From positions 682,001 through 746,000 of the forward strand of contig JAIUNV010000002.1 of NCBI GenBank assembly GCA_020161435.1: 64,000 nucleotides of DNA. The letters are read 5' to 3'. The notes under the pieces were generated by a model. The model was not told where the DNA came from, did not search any database, and was given only the letters and a program-made list of their open reading frames with translations. The position numbers and the translations under genes were made by a program. This document shows positions 8,600-18,246 of the stretch, one piece after another (position 1 is the first letter of the stretch; each line of letters begins with the position of its first letter). The stretch comes from Bacteroidota bacterium. GTDB taxonomy: Bacteria; Bacteroidota; Bacteroidia; Chitinophagales; Chitinophagaceae.

Positions 8600-8661
8600 G
8601 GTAAGAAGGACGAGGTAATAAGTGAGAAGTACGAGGTATGTTTTATGTCAACTTTCCAACC
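8600..8661. repeat. Degenerate purine-rich intergenic repeat (GAGGTAAGAAG type)
   Basis: The spacer between two convergent genes holds near-repeats: GAGGTAAGAAGGAC, GAGGTAATAAGTGAG and AAGTACGAGGTA. It resembles other purine-rich spacers in the window (31339-31403, 34370-34400, 36183-36225, 37433-37455). No hairpin terminator is evident here. Confidence 0.5.
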
Positions 8662-9162
8662 TTACTTTACCGAATTTATCGCTTTTTGAATAGCACTTCG
8701 CAATGCTTCTTTTGAAAGCGATTCTTCGTAAAACTCATAGTAGCCTGTTGATGGCCTGATGATAACGGTGGCCGGTATAGCACCACTCCAGCGGGCATCA
8801 AGAAGTGGGCAGTAATAGTCGGCGTTTGTTTCATTCAGCCATAGCATATTGGCTTTCCATTTTTTCTGTTGTACGTATTGTTGCAATGCACCGCTTTCGT
8901 ACAGTTTTTTTGTATCCTGACTGACCAGCCACAGCTGCACACTATCCTTTTTGTATTGGTTAGTAATATCTATAAAATGTGGTATTTCTTCAATACAGGG
9001 CGGGCACCAGGTGCTCCAGAAATTCACTACCAGTATGCCCTTAGCCTGCTTGTAGTGTTGTACAAGCTCAGGCATTTTCATAGCACGAATCGTTTGCGCA
9101 GCAGTAATATTCACTGCTGCACAAATACAAAGTAGAAGTATGACTATTCGCTTGGTCAACAT
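8662..9162 (-). CDS. TlpA-like exported thioredoxin-fold oxidoreductase
   Basis: The 166-residue protein has a signal peptide (TKRIVILLLCICAAVNITAAQ) and a thioredoxin fold with WCPPC in VVNFWSTWCPPCIEEIPHF. This is typical of TlpA/ResA thiol-disulfide proteins that act in the periplasm. The cis-proline region is GAIPATVIIR. The start is taken as ATG 9162, which leaves a single base between it and the trmH stop; ATG 9180 would overlap trmH. It is co-transcribed with trmH. The partner protein is not evident from the neighbourhood. Confidence 0.87.
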   Translation of the reverse strand: MLTKRIVILLLCICAAVNITAAQTIRAMKMPELVQHYKQAKGILVVNFWSTWCPPCIEEIPHFIDITNQYKKDSVQLWLVSQDTKKLYESGALQQYVQQKKWKANMLWLNETNADYYCPLLDARWSGAIPATVIIRPSTGYYEFYEESLSKEALRSAIQKAINSVK

Positions 9163-9163
9163 A

Positions 9164-9760
9164 CTACGCTCCTCTTTCATATTTCATTTTCCATTCCAGC
9201 TCCAGCAGATGCCGTTGCTCCAGCGTAAGTTTCGCTTGGTTGTAATGTCCGGCGTCTCGCTTTTGGCGGAAGGCTTCGTAAATAGTAACGGCACAGGCGA
9301 CTGAAATGTTGAGCGACTGAATGATACCCACCTGCGGAATGCGTAAATGGCCATCGGATGCTGCAATCATTTCAGGTGTACAACCATGTTGTTCATTGCC
9401 AAACACCACTGCCATCGATGGGGTAAAATCTATGCTGTACAAATCTGTTGCATCATCGGCCAAATGGGCGGTGATGATTTTGCTATAGCGGCTTCGCACC
9501 ATTTGCATGCAAGCATCAAAATCTTCAAACTGATGCACAGTCACCCATTTGCTGGCACTGCGGCTGCTTTTGAATCCCCAGTTTTTATGCCGTGCAATCT
9601 TCGTATTGAGCACAAAGATTTCTTGTATGCCTACGCAATCGCAAGTACGCATCACTGCGCTTACGTTATGCGGATCAAATACGTTTTCTAAAATAACCGT
9701 CAGATCGGGCTGACGCTTGTCTAATACTGCATTGAGTTTTTCGGAGCGTTCTGGCGACAT
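9164..9760 (-). CDS. trmH: SPOUT-family tRNA/rRNA 2'-O-methyltransferase (TrmH-like)
   Basis: The protein (198 residues) has the three SpoU/TrmH motifs in order. They are NVSAVMRTCD near residue 33, VVFGNEQHGCT near 118, and IPQVGIIQSLNISVACAVTI near 140, which form the trefoil-knot SAM site. Its length and N-terminus (MSPERSEKLNAVLDKRQPDL) fit TrmH, which methylates G18 of tRNA; a rRNA methyltransferase of the same family cannot be excluded. The C-terminal basic tail (TLEQRHLLELEWKMKYERGA) is like other TrmH proteins. It has its own -7 box and is followed by the TlpA-like gene with a 1-bp gap. Confidence 0.87.
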   Translation of the reverse strand: MSPERSEKLNAVLDKRQPDLTVILENVFDPHNVSAVMRTCDCVGIQEIFVLNTKIARHKNWGFKSSRSASKWVTVHQFEDFDACMQMVRSRYSKIITAHLADDATDLYSIDFTPSMAVVFGNEQHGCTPEMIAASDGHLRIPQVGIIQSLNISVACAVTIYEAFRQKRDAGHYNQAKLTLEQRHLLELEWKMKYERGA

Positions 9761-9792
9761 GGTTTGCGAACTTTCGTACTGATATCAGACCA

Positions 9793-9800
9793 CAAACTTA
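9793..9800 (-). promoter_or_regulatory. -7 promoter box (TAAGTTTG) of trmH-tlpA
   Basis: TAAGTTTG on the minus strand is a perfect TAnnTTTG. It lies 32 bp before the trmH start and overlaps the stop codon of the upstream minus-strand gene. Confidence 0.45.
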
Positions 9801-12314
9801 CTCTACAATTTTTTCTGTATAAATCAATTGCCCACTGGCTGTGATTCCTTGTATGATGAGCTTGATTTTTTTACTGATATCGTTGTGAAAATACTGGAAG
9901 CGATAGGTGCCGTCTTTACCCGGCTGCAGCTTGCTACTCCAATAGAGGGTATAGCGGCTATCAGTTGACATACTATTCAATCCGGGCATTGCAATATAAT
10001 CAGGCATATAAAACTCTCTAACCGCAGCATAACCCTGAATAGTGGTACGGGTGTAATTTTTCTGGTAAATCGCATCTGTGGCATTTACTGCATTGTTCTT
10101 GGTATAAAATGCCAATACACCTGCTGATGCGCCCAGCATGGCACCTTCGTTTTTCAGCACCTTGATAAGGGCAACTTCATTGGGGTTGAGCGTATTGATG
10201 ACATCTTTACTTACGTTCACTTCGTTTAAAAAATAGGCGATGCCATTGCTCTCCAGCAACATGTTTACTTCTTCACCATTAGAGCCGGCAATGATGTTGG
10301 CCGAATTACTGTTATTGGAACTAAACATGTTTAATCCCTGAAAACGATTGAAGAAAACAGTAGGATTAAAGAAATCGCCTTCTACAGTAATACCGGGCAG
10401 ACTGGCCTGCAGCACCTGCCATACTGTTCTGTAGTTCTTCATGTCTTCAGGATTCACACTTTGTCCCATGGCAAAAGGACCTGTCGTATACTCATTGTTC
10501 AATGAATCGGTTGGCGACAATTTTCTTGCTTTCACTACCACATTGCCCAGAAAATTAAATCCATTAAAAGAAGGCGTATCCAGCAGGTTTACTTTGGCCT
10601 GCAAATAATTGGCCCATGCACTGCTACGATTACGCAGGTCGGCTGTATCAAATGATACGAGTGGTAAACGGGAGCTTCGCTTTAGCGTATCAATAAAGCG
10701 GGGCTTCAGTTTAACATCTACTATAAATCCTTCTTTTTTCCTGTTGGTACCCATGTACGCTACTTGCGTTTTGCCATTCAGGTCCAGGTTATTCAGCAAA
10801 AATTGTCCTTTGTCTGTAACGCCTGCTTCTGCCAAAATAGATGCCGAATCTTTGTTTTTAATGATGAAAGAAACATAGCCATCCGTCACTGCTTCTTTGC
10901 GGTCACTTTTGGTCATTTCACCCATCAGTGCAATGCCGGTTTCTACAGGGTAACGGATAGCAGGAAATTGACCAGTCAGCAATTCTTTCCACACAAATCT
11001 GCGCCAGCCATTCGTCATCATGAGTAAATCAATTTTGGCGGCGGCGGTGGCAGCAGTATCAGTGATGTATTGCCCCGGATTGTGCACATAACCTTTGATA
11101 TCGCTGGTGAGTATCAAAGAAGACACAATCGTTTCATCGCGACTGTCTTTGTGTAAATCGCCATCTGTAACCAGCACTGATATCGATCTGGCCTCTTGTA
11201 GTGGCATTTTAAAACTGACCATACTTTTTGCTCTTGCTTTGAGATGAACACTATCTGTATTTACCAAAGCCTGTTGATATGCTACTCCGCCGATAAAGGC
11301 TAATCTTTCGGCCAACGGGCGATTGATGGCATCAAATAAGGTGACTTGCACAATACCCGGTGGCAGATATTTTTTACTGATGGGTACAGCCATTTCGCCT
11401 TCCGCCACATTGAGCCAGGCCCTGAAACAAACCTGCCCGTGTATTTGTGCAACCACTTGTATTTTCTTCAAACTATCTGTTACCATTGCAGGGGCTTCCA
11501 ATAGCACAAACAACTTTCCAGGCTGATCATTTTCCAACCGCATACTGATGCCGAATGGCTGAACAGCAGGCAGCGGAAACTGCAACAGTTGCCCGGAAGT
11601 ACTCATTACTTCCGCCACATACTTTTCACCTAACTGTGGTGCCTCGTATTCAAACATTCCCATACCGTCGTGCCAGGCATCGAGGCTATAGCTGCGAGAT
11701 CCATTGGCATTTTTCACTATAGCTTTCACCGCTACAGGCAATCCTTTTTCGTTGGTGGCTTTAAATGCCATTCTACCCGCAGCACCTGCTACCCATTGGC
11801 CTCCTTCCGGAAAAAAATGCAATTGAATTTTAGCGACTGCCTTCGATTGCTGTTGTTTTTCCAAAAAATCATCCGCATAAATGTAAATAGGTTTGGAAGC
11901 GACAAACTCCGGAAAATTGAGCATCCATAAGGTATAGGCATTGATATTATACTTTCCTGATGCAATGTTCTTGGGAAGTTCAATATCGGCGCCAGTGCTA
12001 CTCAAGCTATCCAGCTTGTACATATTCTTGGCTATTACTTCTCCCTTTTCATTAACCAGATCTACATATATTATGCGACTCAAAAAACTGGGCTCGCCGT
12101 CAACACTACACCACGCTTTCATGAAAATAACTTCGCCAGGCAGGTAATGCGCTTTATCCGTTTGCAGAAACACTTTTTCCTGCGGATAATCTTTCTTCCA
12201 ATTGTCGAGCACTTGTTTGTAATCAATTGTTTGTGACAATGCTGCAAAGCAGCTGCAAATAAGGCTGAGAGAAATCAGCAAACGTTGTAGTGTGGCAGAC
12301 CTTTTCATACTCAT
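9798..12314 (-). CDS. Exported protein with MG2-like and TonB-plug-like domains
   Basis: The 838-residue protein has a signal peptide (RLLISLSLICSCFAALSQ). Residues about 45-150 look like an alpha-2-macroglobulin MG2 domain, including KVFLQTDKAHYLPGEVIFMK and SGKYNINAYTLWMLNF. The C-terminal third (about 640-790) resembles a TonB-receptor plug (TVWQVLQASLPGITVEGD, NPNEVALIKVLKNEGAMLG, SAGVLAFYTKN), but no beta-barrel follows. Such MG2/plug proteins are common in Bacteroidetes, often annotated only as carboxypeptidase-regulatory or plug-domain proteins; their role is unknown. It is monocistronic, between the trmH promoter and a strong terminator. ATG 12308 is an alternative start. Confidence 0.72.
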   Translation of the reverse strand: MSMKRSATLQRLLISLSLICSCFAALSQTIDYKQVLDNWKKDYPQEKVFLQTDKAHYLPGEVIFMKAWCSVDGEPSFLSRIIYVDLVNEKGEVIAKNMYKLDSLSSTGADIELPKNIASGKYNINAYTLWMLNFPEFVASKPIYIYADDFLEKQQQSKAVAKIQLHFFPEGGQWVAGAAGRMAFKATNEKGLPVAVKAIVKNANGSRSYSLDAWHDGMGMFEYEAPQLGEKYVAEVMSTSGQLLQFPLPAVQPFGISMRLENDQPGKLFVLLEAPAMVTDSLKKIQVVAQIHGQVCFRAWLNVAEGEMAVPISKKYLPPGIVQVTLFDAINRPLAERLAFIGGVAYQQALVNTDSVHLKARAKSMVSFKMPLQEARSISVLVTDGDLHKDSRDETIVSSLILTSDIKGYVHNPGQYITDTAATAAAKIDLLMMTNGWRRFVWKELLTGQFPAIRYPVETGIALMGEMTKSDRKEAVTDGYVSFIIKNKDSASILAEAGVTDKGQFLLNNLDLNGKTQVAYMGTNRKKEGFIVDVKLKPRFIDTLKRSSRLPLVSFDTADLRNRSSAWANYLQAKVNLLDTPSFNGFNFLGNVVVKARKLSPTDSLNNEYTTGPFAMGQSVNPEDMKNYRTVWQVLQASLPGITVEGDFFNPTVFFNRFQGLNMFSSNNSNSANIIAGSNGEEVNMLLESNGIAYFLNEVNVSKDVINTLNPNEVALIKVLKNEGAMLGASAGVLAFYTKNNAVNATDAIYQKNYTRTTIQGYAAVREFYMPDYIAMPGLNSMSTDSRYTLYWSSKLQPGKDGTYRFQYFHNDISKKIKLIIQGITASGQLIYTEKIVE

Positions 12315-12332
12315 TGAGATAAAACAGACATA

Positions 12333-12365
12333 AAAAAACTCCGGTACAAGCTACCGGAGTTTTTT
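12333..12365 (-). terminator. Rho-independent terminator of the susCD-DUF4397 operon
   Basis: ACTCCGGTA (12338-12346) pairs with TACCGGAGT (12352-12360) around a CAAGC loop, with A7 before and T6 after. It can work on both strands; on the minus strand it ends the operon just after the DUF4397 gene. Confidence 0.88.
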
Positions 12366-12380
12366 GAAATTTCTACAAGA

Positions 12381-13175
12381 TTAACGGTTATAAATCAGGC
12401 TCACCAATCGTCTGCGGGGGTCCGTAGAAGTAGTGATTGCGTTGTACCCACGGGTACTAATCGTAAATACACGTTGGTTAACTACCGAACTGGTGCTGGT
12501 GTAGCTGGTGAGTGCAGTGGTTGTAGCAGCGGCACCTGCAGGGCGAATAGACCAAACGCTACCGGAGTTGAGGGCCACATTAAAATAATCACTGAGCTCC
12601 TTGTACTTTACCGGTCCAGCCACTTTTGTAGACGTAGTAGATGTAGCACCTGTACCAAAGTAGAGATCCACCTCAGGCAAGTCTGGCATCAGGTTGATGA
12701 AGCGATAGCGGCAGAAACCTGAGTCAGGTGAATTCAGATTGTCTTCAGCCAATACTGAAATTGTATTAGCAGCAGTATCTGCCAGGTACAAAGAGTACAC
12801 TTTATCTGCAGCAATACTAATGGTGGCGCTGGCCAGTTCTACAGAATCGCCGTTAGTACCCGTGAAAGGACGGGCAATGGTTACCTTATGTGTACCTGGC
12901 TCTACAGAAAGGTAATCGGCATAACTACCACCACCGGTATTGAGACCGCCGCCTGGGAATGGCGTGGCATAGGTCAACAAATTACTCACACGTATTCCAT
13001 CAATTTTGATATGGAAAGAGGGGTTGCTTTGATAGCTGGAAAAAAAGTTGATTTTTAGCTTAGACTTTCCTTCTACAAAGATGTTGTCTTTTGCCGCAAA
13101 GCTATTTTTCTCACAGGAAACCAACCCTGCAAAGCCAACTGCTGCCAGAAGGAGCATGAAAAGATTATTGCGCAT
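12381..13175 (-). CDS. DUF4397-domain lipoprotein
   Basis: The 264-residue protein has a lipoprotein signal (FMLLLAAVGFAGLVSC, lipobox LVSC). A DUF4397-like beta-rich domain follows, with repeated segments such as LSVEPGTHKVTIARPF and YRFINLMPDLPEVDLYFGTG. It lies 24 bp after susD in a susC-susD operon, where a SusE/SusF-type surface lipoprotein usually sits. It may therefore serve as an accessory surface protein of that uptake system. The substrate is unknown. Basis: lipobox and DUF4397 pattern seen in sequence; role is inference. Confidence 0.78.
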   Translation of the reverse strand: MRNNLFMLLLAAVGFAGLVSCEKNSFAAKDNIFVEGKSKLKINFFSSYQSNPSFHIKIDGIRVSNLLTYATPFPGGGLNTGGGSYADYLSVEPGTHKVTIARPFTGTNGDSVELASATISIAADKVYSLYLADTAANTISVLAEDNLNSPDSGFCRYRFINLMPDLPEVDLYFGTGATSTTSTKVAGPVKYKELSDYFNVALNSGSVWSIRPAGAAATTTALTSYTSTSSVVNQRVFTISTRGYNAITTSTDPRRRLVSLIYNR

Positions 13176-13199
13176 AGTTTCTTTTTTTCAGTTGATTAA

Positions 13200-14870
13200 T
13201 TAGGGTTTGCTGAACCATACTTCATATGTATGATAATCTGCTTTATCTCCACCGTATTTCTTTAGTTCCTCAAGGTTCCATACATATTCTGAGTTGAAAC
13301 GAGGACGAACCCGCTGTACAGGCTTGTTCAGGTTATTGGCAAAGTAACTTACAGGCAGGGTGAAGTTTTTGTACACCTGTTCACCAGTTTCAGGATCTAA
13401 ATCAGTGTAGTGGAAACGACGGAGGTCAACCCATGTTTCAACCCAACCCCAGCCCCACAAGGCAATGTACTTCTGCTGCATGATGTCAGAAATATTGAGT
13501 GAGCCTGCTGCGCTTTTTACATTGGGTGACGCCAGATAAGCTGAACGTTGCGCAGCTGTAATAGCACTACCGTTAAAGATGTTGGAGTTGCCACGGACAG
13601 ATGAGTAGCTACGGTTGATGAAATCGAAGTGACCATTGATACCAGCCAGATAAGCGGTATAGGCCAGGTTCTTATCCCCTTTTCTAAAAGCAGCTTCAGC
13701 TTTGATGAACTGAATTTCAGGATAGCAAATTACCGGCATTACCGCTTTATCGCGGAAGAGATATTTACCATACTGTGTAGAGAAGACAGCAACACTTGGG
13801 TTTACATACAAGCTGTCAGCCCAAGGAACTGCAACACGCTTACGAGCATTTACCCAGTTGGCAGAACCTACTGCATAAGTACCGGTAAGAGCACTGAAAG
13901 GATCCCCCAAACCTGGATCTACACCTCTGAAACCACCATTACCATTTGTGGTATCCTGCGATGCACTGAGCATATGACGCAAACGAGGGTCACGATTGGG
14001 GCCTGCAGAACTTCCTGTCATTGTTGTTCCATCCAACAACTTCACAATAAAGTTGCTCTGACGGAATGAACCAAGGTTATCGCGGTAGGTACCGAAGAAG
14101 TTGGTGTCGTCGTTTTTGGTACCGTCGAATGGCACTACAAAATCATCTTCCACGGAGGTCATTGCCAAATCGCAATACTTAATTACAGAATCTGCCTTAT
14201 AATCTGCTTTGAGGCTATAGCGGTGGAAGTTTTTTGCCATGATAGCATAGGTAAATTTCTTCCACTTGTCGAGGTTGCCACTGTACACAATATCACCACG
14301 GCCAAGCGTAATATTACCCGTGGCTGCTTTGGTAAGATTATCGATAGCAAGACGGCAAAGAGAATCAACACCACGATACACTACATCCTGATCGTCAAAT
14401 TCAAAATAATAACGTCCTTCTTCAAATGCCTGACGATAGATAATCATGCCATGATAATCGGCCGCCATTTGGAACATCAATGCTTTCAATGCGTAAGCCG
14501 CACCTACATAATCGAGTTCGTTTTTGTTGAGGCCGTTTTTAATCATGTACTCCAGGTTGCCACCCAAACCAAAATAGGTTTGGCGCCAGATATCACCGGA
14601 GGCATCGCTGGAAGCAACGTAGCCATGGCGGTCCCATGTATCGTTGTTGCCGTTGGCGACAGCCAACCAGTTTTGAATGTATTTGCCTACGTAGCGGGCA
14701 TCGTATTGTACGCCCCTGGGAATACCAGCCAGCATGGCAGGCATTACAGAGCTATTAGAGGGTGCCTGAGTGGTATCGGGGTCGGTGTTTACATCAAGAA
14801 ACTTTTTGCAACCTACAGTCCCTACCAGCATCAAAGTCACCAGTGCAATATTTAGTGTCTTTTTCTTCAT
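13200..14870 (-). CDS. SusD/RagB-family outer-membrane nutrient-binding lipoprotein
   Basis: The protein (556 residues) has a lipoprotein signal peptide (NIALVTLMLVGTVGC, then KKFLDVNTDPDTT). The KFLDVNTDP start is typical of SusD-like 2 family proteins. SusD proteins are surface lids on SusC channels. Family features include the TPR-like helical region, CYPEIQFIKAEAAFRKGD near residue 380, and a C-terminal region with VRPRFNSEYVWN. It lies 21 bp after susC. The absence of glycoside hydrolases nearby argues against a classical polysaccharide locus; the pair may take up peptides or another oligomer. The substrate cannot be told from sequence. Confidence 0.92.
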   Translation of the reverse strand: MKKKTLNIALVTLMLVGTVGCKKFLDVNTDPDTTQAPSNSSVMPAMLAGIPRGVQYDARYVGKYIQNWLAVANGNNDTWDRHGYVASSDASGDIWRQTYFGLGGNLEYMIKNGLNKNELDYVGAAYALKALMFQMAADYHGMIIYRQAFEEGRYYFEFDDQDVVYRGVDSLCRLAIDNLTKAATGNITLGRGDIVYSGNLDKWKKFTYAIMAKNFHRYSLKADYKADSVIKYCDLAMTSVEDDFVVPFDGTKNDDTNFFGTYRDNLGSFRQSNFIVKLLDGTTMTGSSAGPNRDPRLRHMLSASQDTTNGNGGFRGVDPGLGDPFSALTGTYAVGSANWVNARKRVAVPWADSLYVNPSVAVFSTQYGKYLFRDKAVMPVICYPEIQFIKAEAAFRKGDKNLAYTAYLAGINGHFDFINRSYSSVRGNSNIFNGSAITAAQRSAYLASPNVKSAAGSLNISDIMQQKYIALWGWGWVETWVDLRRFHYTDLDPETGEQVYKNFTLPVSYFANNLNKPVQRVRPRFNSEYVWNLEELKKYGGDKADYHTYEVWFSKP

Positions 14871-14891
14871 AAAGTAGTCTTTTGAAATGAT

Positions 14892-17800
14892 TTAGAAAGA
14901 AGCCCTGATACCGAAGTTGATACCTCTGGGAGTGGGAATAGCACCGTAGTCGATACCGGCACCACCTACACCACGAGAGGTAGCAGCATTCAGGCCGTTC
15001 ACATTTGGATCCATACCACTGTAGTTAGTAATCAGGAACAAATCAGTAGCGGTTACAAAAACTGAACCGGTACGGAATACTTTTTGACGCTTCAAAAACT
15101 TGTCGGACAAGTTGTAAGAAAGTGTCAAATCACGAAGTCTTACCCAGTTTACTTCTTCTATAAAATCAGCTTCAGCAAATGCTACATCGTAGTAATCGTT
15201 GCGGTAGTAAGGTGTTATAGAAATGGTGTTTTTGGTAGGTGTTTCTGAGTTCTGTAATCCATCGGCCAACACACCATTGATAATACGGGGCTGCAGGCGA
15301 TCAAGTGTTTTCATACTGGTACCTGTTAACACCATCATAGCTTCGTTTCCGTTGAATACATCGCCACCTTTGCGTATATCGATGTTGAAGCTCAGATCCC
15401 AGTTTTTAAACAGAGTAAAGGTGTTGATAAATCCAATTTTGAAATCAGGCGTACGGTCGCCAATAGTTTCGTAAGTAGACAATACCAAAGGCAAACCTGT
15501 AGTTGGGTTAATCAGCAACTGACCCTGGTTGTTGCGCTGGAAGTTGTAACCCACCAGGTTGGTGATAGATGTACCCACAGAAACCTGAGAACGTACGTTG
15601 CCAAACAACCAGGTATCGGAATCATAATACAGAGGCAGGTCAGCAGGCATTTTCTTAACGATACCGCGGTTGCGATCGAAGTTGACAATGGTATTCCACA
15701 CAAAGTTCTTCTTTCTAACGGGCGTGGCTTTCAGCTGAATTTCAATACCCTTATTTTCTACTTCACCACCGTTGATATACTTGAGTACACCACCTGTACC
15801 ATAGCTCAGGCGGTTGGCTACAATCTGGTCTTTACTGTTGATGAGGTAATAGGCAACATCGAGGGTAATGCGCTTTTTGAAAAACTGGAATTCACCACCT
15901 ACTTCAAGGTTTCTGGAAAACTCAGGCTTCAGGTTGCGGTTGCTGGCAAATACATCATAAGCGAATCCACCACCTGTTGTAGTTGCTACTGTAAACTGAG
16001 GGTCGATACGGTAAGGAACAATGGGGCCTTTACCGGTAGTGGCATAAGACACCCGGAGTTTACCATAAGATAACCAGTCTTTAGCAGGTTCGAAGAAATC
16101 CAAATCGCTGAACACAAAGCTTGCAGAAGCACTACCATAATTGTAGAATGGTTGATTGTTGTACAAGCGAGAAGACAGGGTTGAGATACCTTCACGAACA
16201 CCTGAGAAGTTCAGGAACAGGAGGTCTTTGTAACCAAAAGTATAGTTGGCAAAAAAGCGAACCTTACGAATTTCTTCCTGTGTCAACTTAGCATCACGTG
16301 TAAGCGGTGCCGTATTGTTGATAGACACAAAATTGGGCTCATAAAATTGTTCACCACGTTGTGCATTAATGGTACGGCGGCTGCTTTCAGCATAACCGGA
16401 AAGGCTGAATGTATTGCTGATAATCTTGCCAATGTTCTTCTTCATGGTCAAACGGAAAGTACCGTTGATGTTGCGGAAATTTTGCACGTAAGAAGAAAGG
16501 AAACCCTTGGTAGCAAAACCATATCGAGACTGTGGGTGAGTAACATAATTACCCTCGGTGGCAAAATGATCGAGACCTACAATGGTATTCATAGTGAGCC
16601 ATTTGGTCAGCTGAGCATTCATGTTCACGTTACCTGTCAAACGGTCGGTACGGTCCTGACTTCTGTTTTTGTTTACATCCCAATAAGGGTTATCAAACTC
16701 AGTAGCCAGGTTGGTAATGGCCCGCACTGTTTTACGAGAACCATCAGGGTTTATGTACTGACTTGCATCATCATCTTGAGGCCAGGTAATGAGTGTATTG
16801 TAGTATGAACCAGCACCTTTAGGAACTTTGTCGTTTGTGCTCAGGATATAAGCCCAAGAAGACGACAGGTTCACTTTCTTTCCGAGCTTGGTAGAACCAG
16901 ACAAACGGAAGGTAAGACGCTCATAGCCGGTGTTTGGCACTACACCATCACTACTTACATACCCTGTAGAAAAGCGGAAACTTGACTGGTCGGTACCTGC
17001 TTCAACACCCAGATTGTACTGCTGAGAGAAACCACGCTGGAAGAAGTCTTTGATGTTGTTGTAAAACTTTGTATTGGCAGGGTACTCTGGTCCGAAGTAA
17101 CGGAAACCATAAGTAGCTGAATAAGCCGTAGGATCGAAGATACCATTGGTACCACGGGCATACTGCTGCTGAATTTGAGGGAAGCGGTACACTTCATCAA
17201 AACGATAAGAGTTGTCGAAGTTTACCCGAACCCGGCCTGTACCACCCTTTTTGGTAGTAATTACAATAGCGCCAGATGCACCATCAGAACCATACAAAGC
17301 AGTGGCTTCGGGTCCCTTCAGGATGGTTACGTTCTCAATGTCTTCGGGGTTCAAATCCGCAATACGGTTAGTGTAGTCACTGTTTCTGTTGGCAAAACCA
17401 ACGGCGTTGGCGTTACTGGCAGCAATCAGCGATTCCTGGTTCAGTGTAGAATTGTCCAAAGGCACACCATCTACCACAAACAGCGGTTGGTTGTTACCAC
17501 CAATAGAGGTAGCACCACGCAGAATGATTTGAGCACTAGCACCGGGCAAACCACTGGTAGAAGTTACTGTAAGGCCGGGTACCCGACCGTTGAGTGCATT
17601 GAGAAAGTTGTCGCGGCGGGTAGCGGCAATCTCCTCACCTTTCACTACTGGTGCCTGATAAGAAAGTTCCTTTTTACTACGTACCTGACCATAACCGGTA
17701 ACTACTACGTTTTCCAAATCTTTTTCATTAGGTACCATTCGTACACTAATCACCCGATCATCACTTAACGGCACTTCTTTGGTTGCATACCCAATGTAGC

Positions 17801-18023
17801 TGAAACGCAACACCTGGCCCTTTGAAGCTTCGAGGGCAAAATAGCCGGCTTTGTTGGTTTGGGTTCTTTTACTGTTAGCCAGATTGGTTACTGTAACACC
17901 TACCAAGGCGCTACCATCATCATCGGCTAAAACTGTACCGGAGTACTGTGGTGATTGTGCTACCGCAAACAGGCCGGTCAATAACAGACCGGAAAGCAGC
18001 ACCAATAGCTGAATCCTTCTCAT
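14892..18023 (-). CDS. SusC/RagA-family TonB-linked outer-membrane receptor
   Basis: The 1043-residue protein has a signal peptide (LLVLLSGLLLTGLFAVAQ). A carboxypeptidase-regulatory-like domain comes next (about 25-100, with VLADDDGSALVGVTVTN). The TonB box region and plug follow (VVVTGYGQVRSKKELSYQ; QPLFVVDGVPLD; LKGPEATALYGSDGASGAIV), then a long beta-barrel ending in FGIRASF with terminal Phe. It imports the substrate bound by SusD using TonB energy. It is the first gene of the susC-susD-DUF4397 operon. Nothing nearby looks like a hybrid two-component or ECF-sigma/anti-sigma regulator; the next upstream regulator is a DeoR protein encoded on the same strand. Confidence 0.94.
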   Translation of the reverse strand: MRRIQLLVLLSGLLLTGLFAVAQSPQYSGTVLADDDGSALVGVTVTNLANSKRTQTNKAGYFALEASKGQVLRFSYIGYATKEVPLSDDRVISVRMVPNEKDLENVVVTGYGQVRSKKELSYQAPVVKGEEIAATRRDNFLNALNGRVPGLTVTSTSGLPGASAQIILRGATSIGGNNQPLFVVDGVPLDNSTLNQESLIAASNANAVGFANRNSDYTNRIADLNPEDIENVTILKGPEATALYGSDGASGAIVITTKKGGTGRVRVNFDNSYRFDEVYRFPQIQQQYARGTNGIFDPTAYSATYGFRYFGPEYPANTKFYNNIKDFFQRGFSQQYNLGVEAGTDQSSFRFSTGYVSSDGVVPNTGYERLTFRLSGSTKLGKKVNLSSSWAYILSTNDKVPKGAGSYYNTLITWPQDDDASQYINPDGSRKTVRAITNLATEFDNPYWDVNKNRSQDRTDRLTGNVNMNAQLTKWLTMNTIVGLDHFATEGNYVTHPQSRYGFATKGFLSSYVQNFRNINGTFRLTMKKNIGKIISNTFSLSGYAESSRRTINAQRGEQFYEPNFVSINNTAPLTRDAKLTQEEIRKVRFFANYTFGYKDLLFLNFSGVREGISTLSSRLYNNQPFYNYGSASASFVFSDLDFFEPAKDWLSYGKLRVSYATTGKGPIVPYRIDPQFTVATTTGGGFAYDVFASNRNLKPEFSRNLEVGGEFQFFKKRITLDVAYYLINSKDQIVANRLSYGTGGVLKYINGGEVENKGIEIQLKATPVRKKNFVWNTIVNFDRNRGIVKKMPADLPLYYDSDTWLFGNVRSQVSVGTSITNLVGYNFQRNNQGQLLINPTTGLPLVLSTYETIGDRTPDFKIGFINTFTLFKNWDLSFNIDIRKGGDVFNGNEAMMVLTGTSMKTLDRLQPRIINGVLADGLQNSETPTKNTISITPYYRNDYYDVAFAEADFIEEVNWVRLRDLTLSYNLSDKFLKRQKVFRTGSVFVTATDLFLITNYSGMDPNVNGLNAATSRGVGGAGIDYGAIPTPRGINFGIRASF

Positions 18024-18246
18024 AAGCAGTTTTTAGTTAGTTCTACCAGCATTGCTGGCGTTCGGGTTAACATTTAGCTCTCGCTATTATTCTAAATTGG
18101 CAACATTTTGGGGTTTCTTGAAAAAACCGCAAAAAGCCGCATAAAAATAGACGTAAGTTATATTGCATCCAAACCATTGACCATTTTATTTTAATCAACT
18201 GTTAACAACTATTCCATGTGTGGCGAAATCAGCTGTTACACTTCGC

